Of a stretch of DNA of 64,000 nucleotides, positions 61,709 through 64,000 are shown piece by piece (positions within the stretch are counted from its first letter, which is position 1; every line of letters starts with the position of its first letter). The translations under genes and the position numbers were made by a program. The stretch is taken from NCBI GenBank assembly GCA_910589415.1, contig OU342630.1, positions 21,981,867 to 22,045,866 of the forward strand, in the 5' to 3' direction. The DNA is from Malachius bipustulatus (lineage: Eukaryota; Arthropoda; Insecta; Coleoptera; Melyridae). The notes under the pieces are model-generated. The model did not search any database and had not been told where the DNA came from. It saw only the letters and a list, made by a program, of their open reading frames with translations.

Positions 61709-64000
61709 ATGAGCGACCGGGAGGACGACGAAGACGAAGACCAGCAGCAGAACGGTGACGGGGCCGGCAACTTATCGACGGCTTGGCGATAGCGGTGAGT
61801 ACATATTGAGATATCCGCTATCGGCCTCGTTTCAGTGCTCGGTTTGCATGCCTGTCGAAAGAACTTACAAACGACATGGAGATTTATCGAAGCACGTACG
61901 CAGATACCATCTCAAAACTATTAAATTTCAATGCCGGGGATGCGACCTGCTTTTCGACACAATAAAGGCATGCAAACTCCATCAAAGCCGAGCACTGAAT
62001 TGTAAGAACCTCGAGGCCTCACCTGCACCCGTGCCCCCGCCCGTTCCACCGGGAGCACTTAGAATGCGCCGGCCGGCATATCATCGTCGCCGGCCTGGCT
62101 CCCCGGAGGTGACCGCCACTGCTCCTCCGCATGTTCCCGGCCCGGAGGACGTGAGGTTGCCAGTAGACGAGCGTCCTCCCGCTTCACCACTGACACCAGC
62201 CGATGAGGGGCTGCCAATCACGATAGTCACGGCGGCCGTCGTCCACCAGCGGCCAGAATCACCCCAGAGGCGTCTCCGACCACGCGTTCCGGCCGGTGCG
62301 CCCCTCGACGACATGGCAGCCCCCGAGTCACCCGATGAAGCCCCCGCATCCCCCGACGCAGCATTCGGCACGCCACCCGACCATCTGGGTGGCCTCGCCT
62401 CGCCACTGGGACCACGGCGACCACAACAGCTCTTCCCGGCCCAGCAGCCCGACCAGGATGTCATCACCGTGGTGCCCTCCCCCGCAACATCCTCCAGGGC
62501 GTCACCACCACCGTTCACCACGCCCCCCGCACCACCAAGGGAGGCCACTGCCCCCACCTCGCCGCCGGCTAGCCTCCGGAGCGACCTCGTGGAGCCTACC
62601 CTTTCTGCTCCAGAGGAAAACCTGCCGGAGGAGAACGCTGGTCAGCGACGATGGGTGCCACGCTTCCGGCAGCTCAATAATATCGAGGACTTCGAGACCG
62701 CCCTGGAGGAGCTGATGAACACAGTCAGGGAGGCGGCGCGCGGTCGCGGAGATCGGCAGGGAGATGCACGGCGGCAGTCACAACAACAGCCGCCGCCGCC
62801 CCCACCACAACAGCATCCCCGACCCCAGCGAGAGCCGAACCACCGCGCGCCGCCGGCGAGAGACCAGCGACGTCGGCGAGCACCCCGCTACGACGCCCAG
62901 GCGGCGTCGAGAATCCAGAAAATGTACCGCCAGGATAGACCGCGCGCTTTTAGGGAGGTAGCGGAGGGTAACTCCCCATATTGTAATATCTCGGGCGGCC
63001 AATTATATAATCATTTTTTCAGGGTTTACAGCGGCGAGGGAGGAGTCGAGGAGCCGGTGATTTCCACCGATGTCCCGGCACCCCAGCCTGTCCCAGTCGA
63101 CGACCGAGACCCCCTGTCTGCCCCATTTACTCCTGCCGAAGTCTGGGCCCGTCTGCGATTCTGCAGCAATAACGCCCCCGGCCCAGACGAAATCAGGTAC
63201 GGAGTGTGGAAATTCGTCGATCCGGGAGCCAGGATTCTGAGCTCCATTTATAACACCGTGCACCGATTGGGGCACATACCCAGACAGTGGGGCAGGTCGA
63301 AGACGGTGCTCATTTACAAGAAGGGCGATCGGAATGCCGTGGAGAACTGGCGACCGATCGCTCTCAGCAGCACCATCGCCAAGTTGTACGCCTCCGTACA
63401 GGCCCGTCGTTTGGGAGAGTGGGCCGACCGGCATGGCAGAATCTCTAAACACCAAAAGGGATTCATGCCTGTCGACGGCTGTGCGGAACACAACTTTATT
63501 CTGCAGGCGGCCATAACAGAGGCCAAACGAACGCGGAGGTCCTGCTACGTGGCGTGGCTGGACCTGACCAATGCGTTCGGATCGATCCCGCACAGCACCA
63601 TTTATCGGTCACTCTCCTGGGCCGGCTTGGCTCCCGCCTCCATCGAACTGGTGCGGAGGCTGTGCACAGGCAACACCACGGCGATACGGTGCAGGGAGGG
63701 AGCGACGGAGGAAATACCCATCCTATCTGGAGTCCGGCAGGGATGCCCCCTCTCACCGATCATCTTTAACCTGGCCCTTGAGCCGCTCCTGCGGGCGGTC
63801 CACTCTCTGGACGTGGGCTGCCCCGTCGCATCGGAGCGTTTCGGCGTCTTGGCGTACGCCGATGACCTTGCGCTCCTTGCCAGGACTCCAGAGGGTCTCC
63901 AGACGGCCTTAGACACGGCGTGCCGATTGGCACGCGCGGCCGGCCTCCGTTTCAACCTCCAGAAATGTGCCACGCTCCACGTAGATGGTGTCCACAGGGA
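61709..64000 (+). pseudogene. RLE retrotransposon ORF, early +4 frameshift, cut by window end (subfamily B)
   Basis: ATG 61709 opens the usual MSDREDDEDED start, but four extra bases near 61780-61786 (GACGGCTTGGCGATAG against AACGGGCGATAG) bring a TAG into frame at codon 28, before finger 1. Downstream, fingers, linker and RT continue in the other frame up to motif D at the window edge. I find no second frame break. There is a 3-bp in-frame loss near 62270 (CAGAGGCGTCTCC) and one private change, RLCTGNTT for RLYTGNTT. The YADD region is intact near 63858. The 3' part is outside the window. Confidence 0.88.

Larger units (their letters stand above)
61485..64000 (+). mobile_element. E14, subfamily B retrotransposon, 5' part, frameshifted
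   Basis: The leader and first 60 percent of the ORF are in view. The copy runs off the window in RT motif D, so its 3' UTR type is unknown. Confidence 0.92.

Noticed and set aside
1..64000. CRISPR array or satellite DNA, suggested by the regular repetition
   Set aside because: The repeat unit is a 4.5-4.8 kb coding retrotransposon with a 148-bp U2 piece. There are no short direct repeats with unique spacers.

Overview
The window is a head-to-tail array of one kind of mobile element. Fifteen copies (E0 to E14; E0 and E14 are cut by the window edges) of a non-LTR retrotransposon lie on the + strand. Each junction between copies holds a piece of the U2 small nuclear RNA gene. The single ORF (1222 to 1272 aa when intact) has two N-terminal Cys/His fingers, a Pro/Arg-rich linker, a reverse transcriptase with a YADD box, a CCHC knuckle and a C-terminal restriction-like endonuclease (RLE). 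No APE endonuclease, RNase H or protease is visible. This domain order plus a U2 target fits the RLE-type U2-targeting lineage I know as Utopia. That name is from memory and needs a phylogeny. The U2 pieces resemble arthropod U2 (fly-like stem III and IV), so the host is probably an arthropod, perhaps an insect. That is inference.

Layout. The repeating unit is leader (about 190-235 bp), ORF (about 3.7-3.8 kb), AT-rich 3' UTR (about 530-570 bp), then a 148-bp U2 3' fragment, with a period of 4.54-4.79 kb. Three subfamilies are interspersed: A (E0, E1, E8, E9), B (E2, E3, E4, E5, E7, E10, E13, E14) and C (E6, E11, E12). B splits by 3' UTR into B1 (E2-E5) and B2 (E7, E10, E13). Nine ORFs are intact (E1, E3, E4, E5, E7, E9, E10, E11, E12). 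Five are broken: E2 by a nonsense codon, E6 by a +1 insertion, E8 by a 13-bp duplication, E13 by 5' loss plus a 14-bp duplication, and E14 by a +4 insertion. No complete U2 gene, host gene, tRNA, rRNA or CRISPR array is present.

How the parts probably work together (inference): the ORF product nicks U2 DNA and reverse-transcribes the element RNA from its 3' end. Two small 3' UTR hairpins are kept by compensatory changes among subfamilies and are candidate recognition structures. The leader has a third covarying hairpin. It also carries two short blocks antisense to U2, one to the conserved U2 5' end and one to U2 just past the Sm site, in every complete leader with at most a base or two of change. 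These antisense blocks, together with the U2 3' half lying ahead of each leader, are the most unusual feature of the window.
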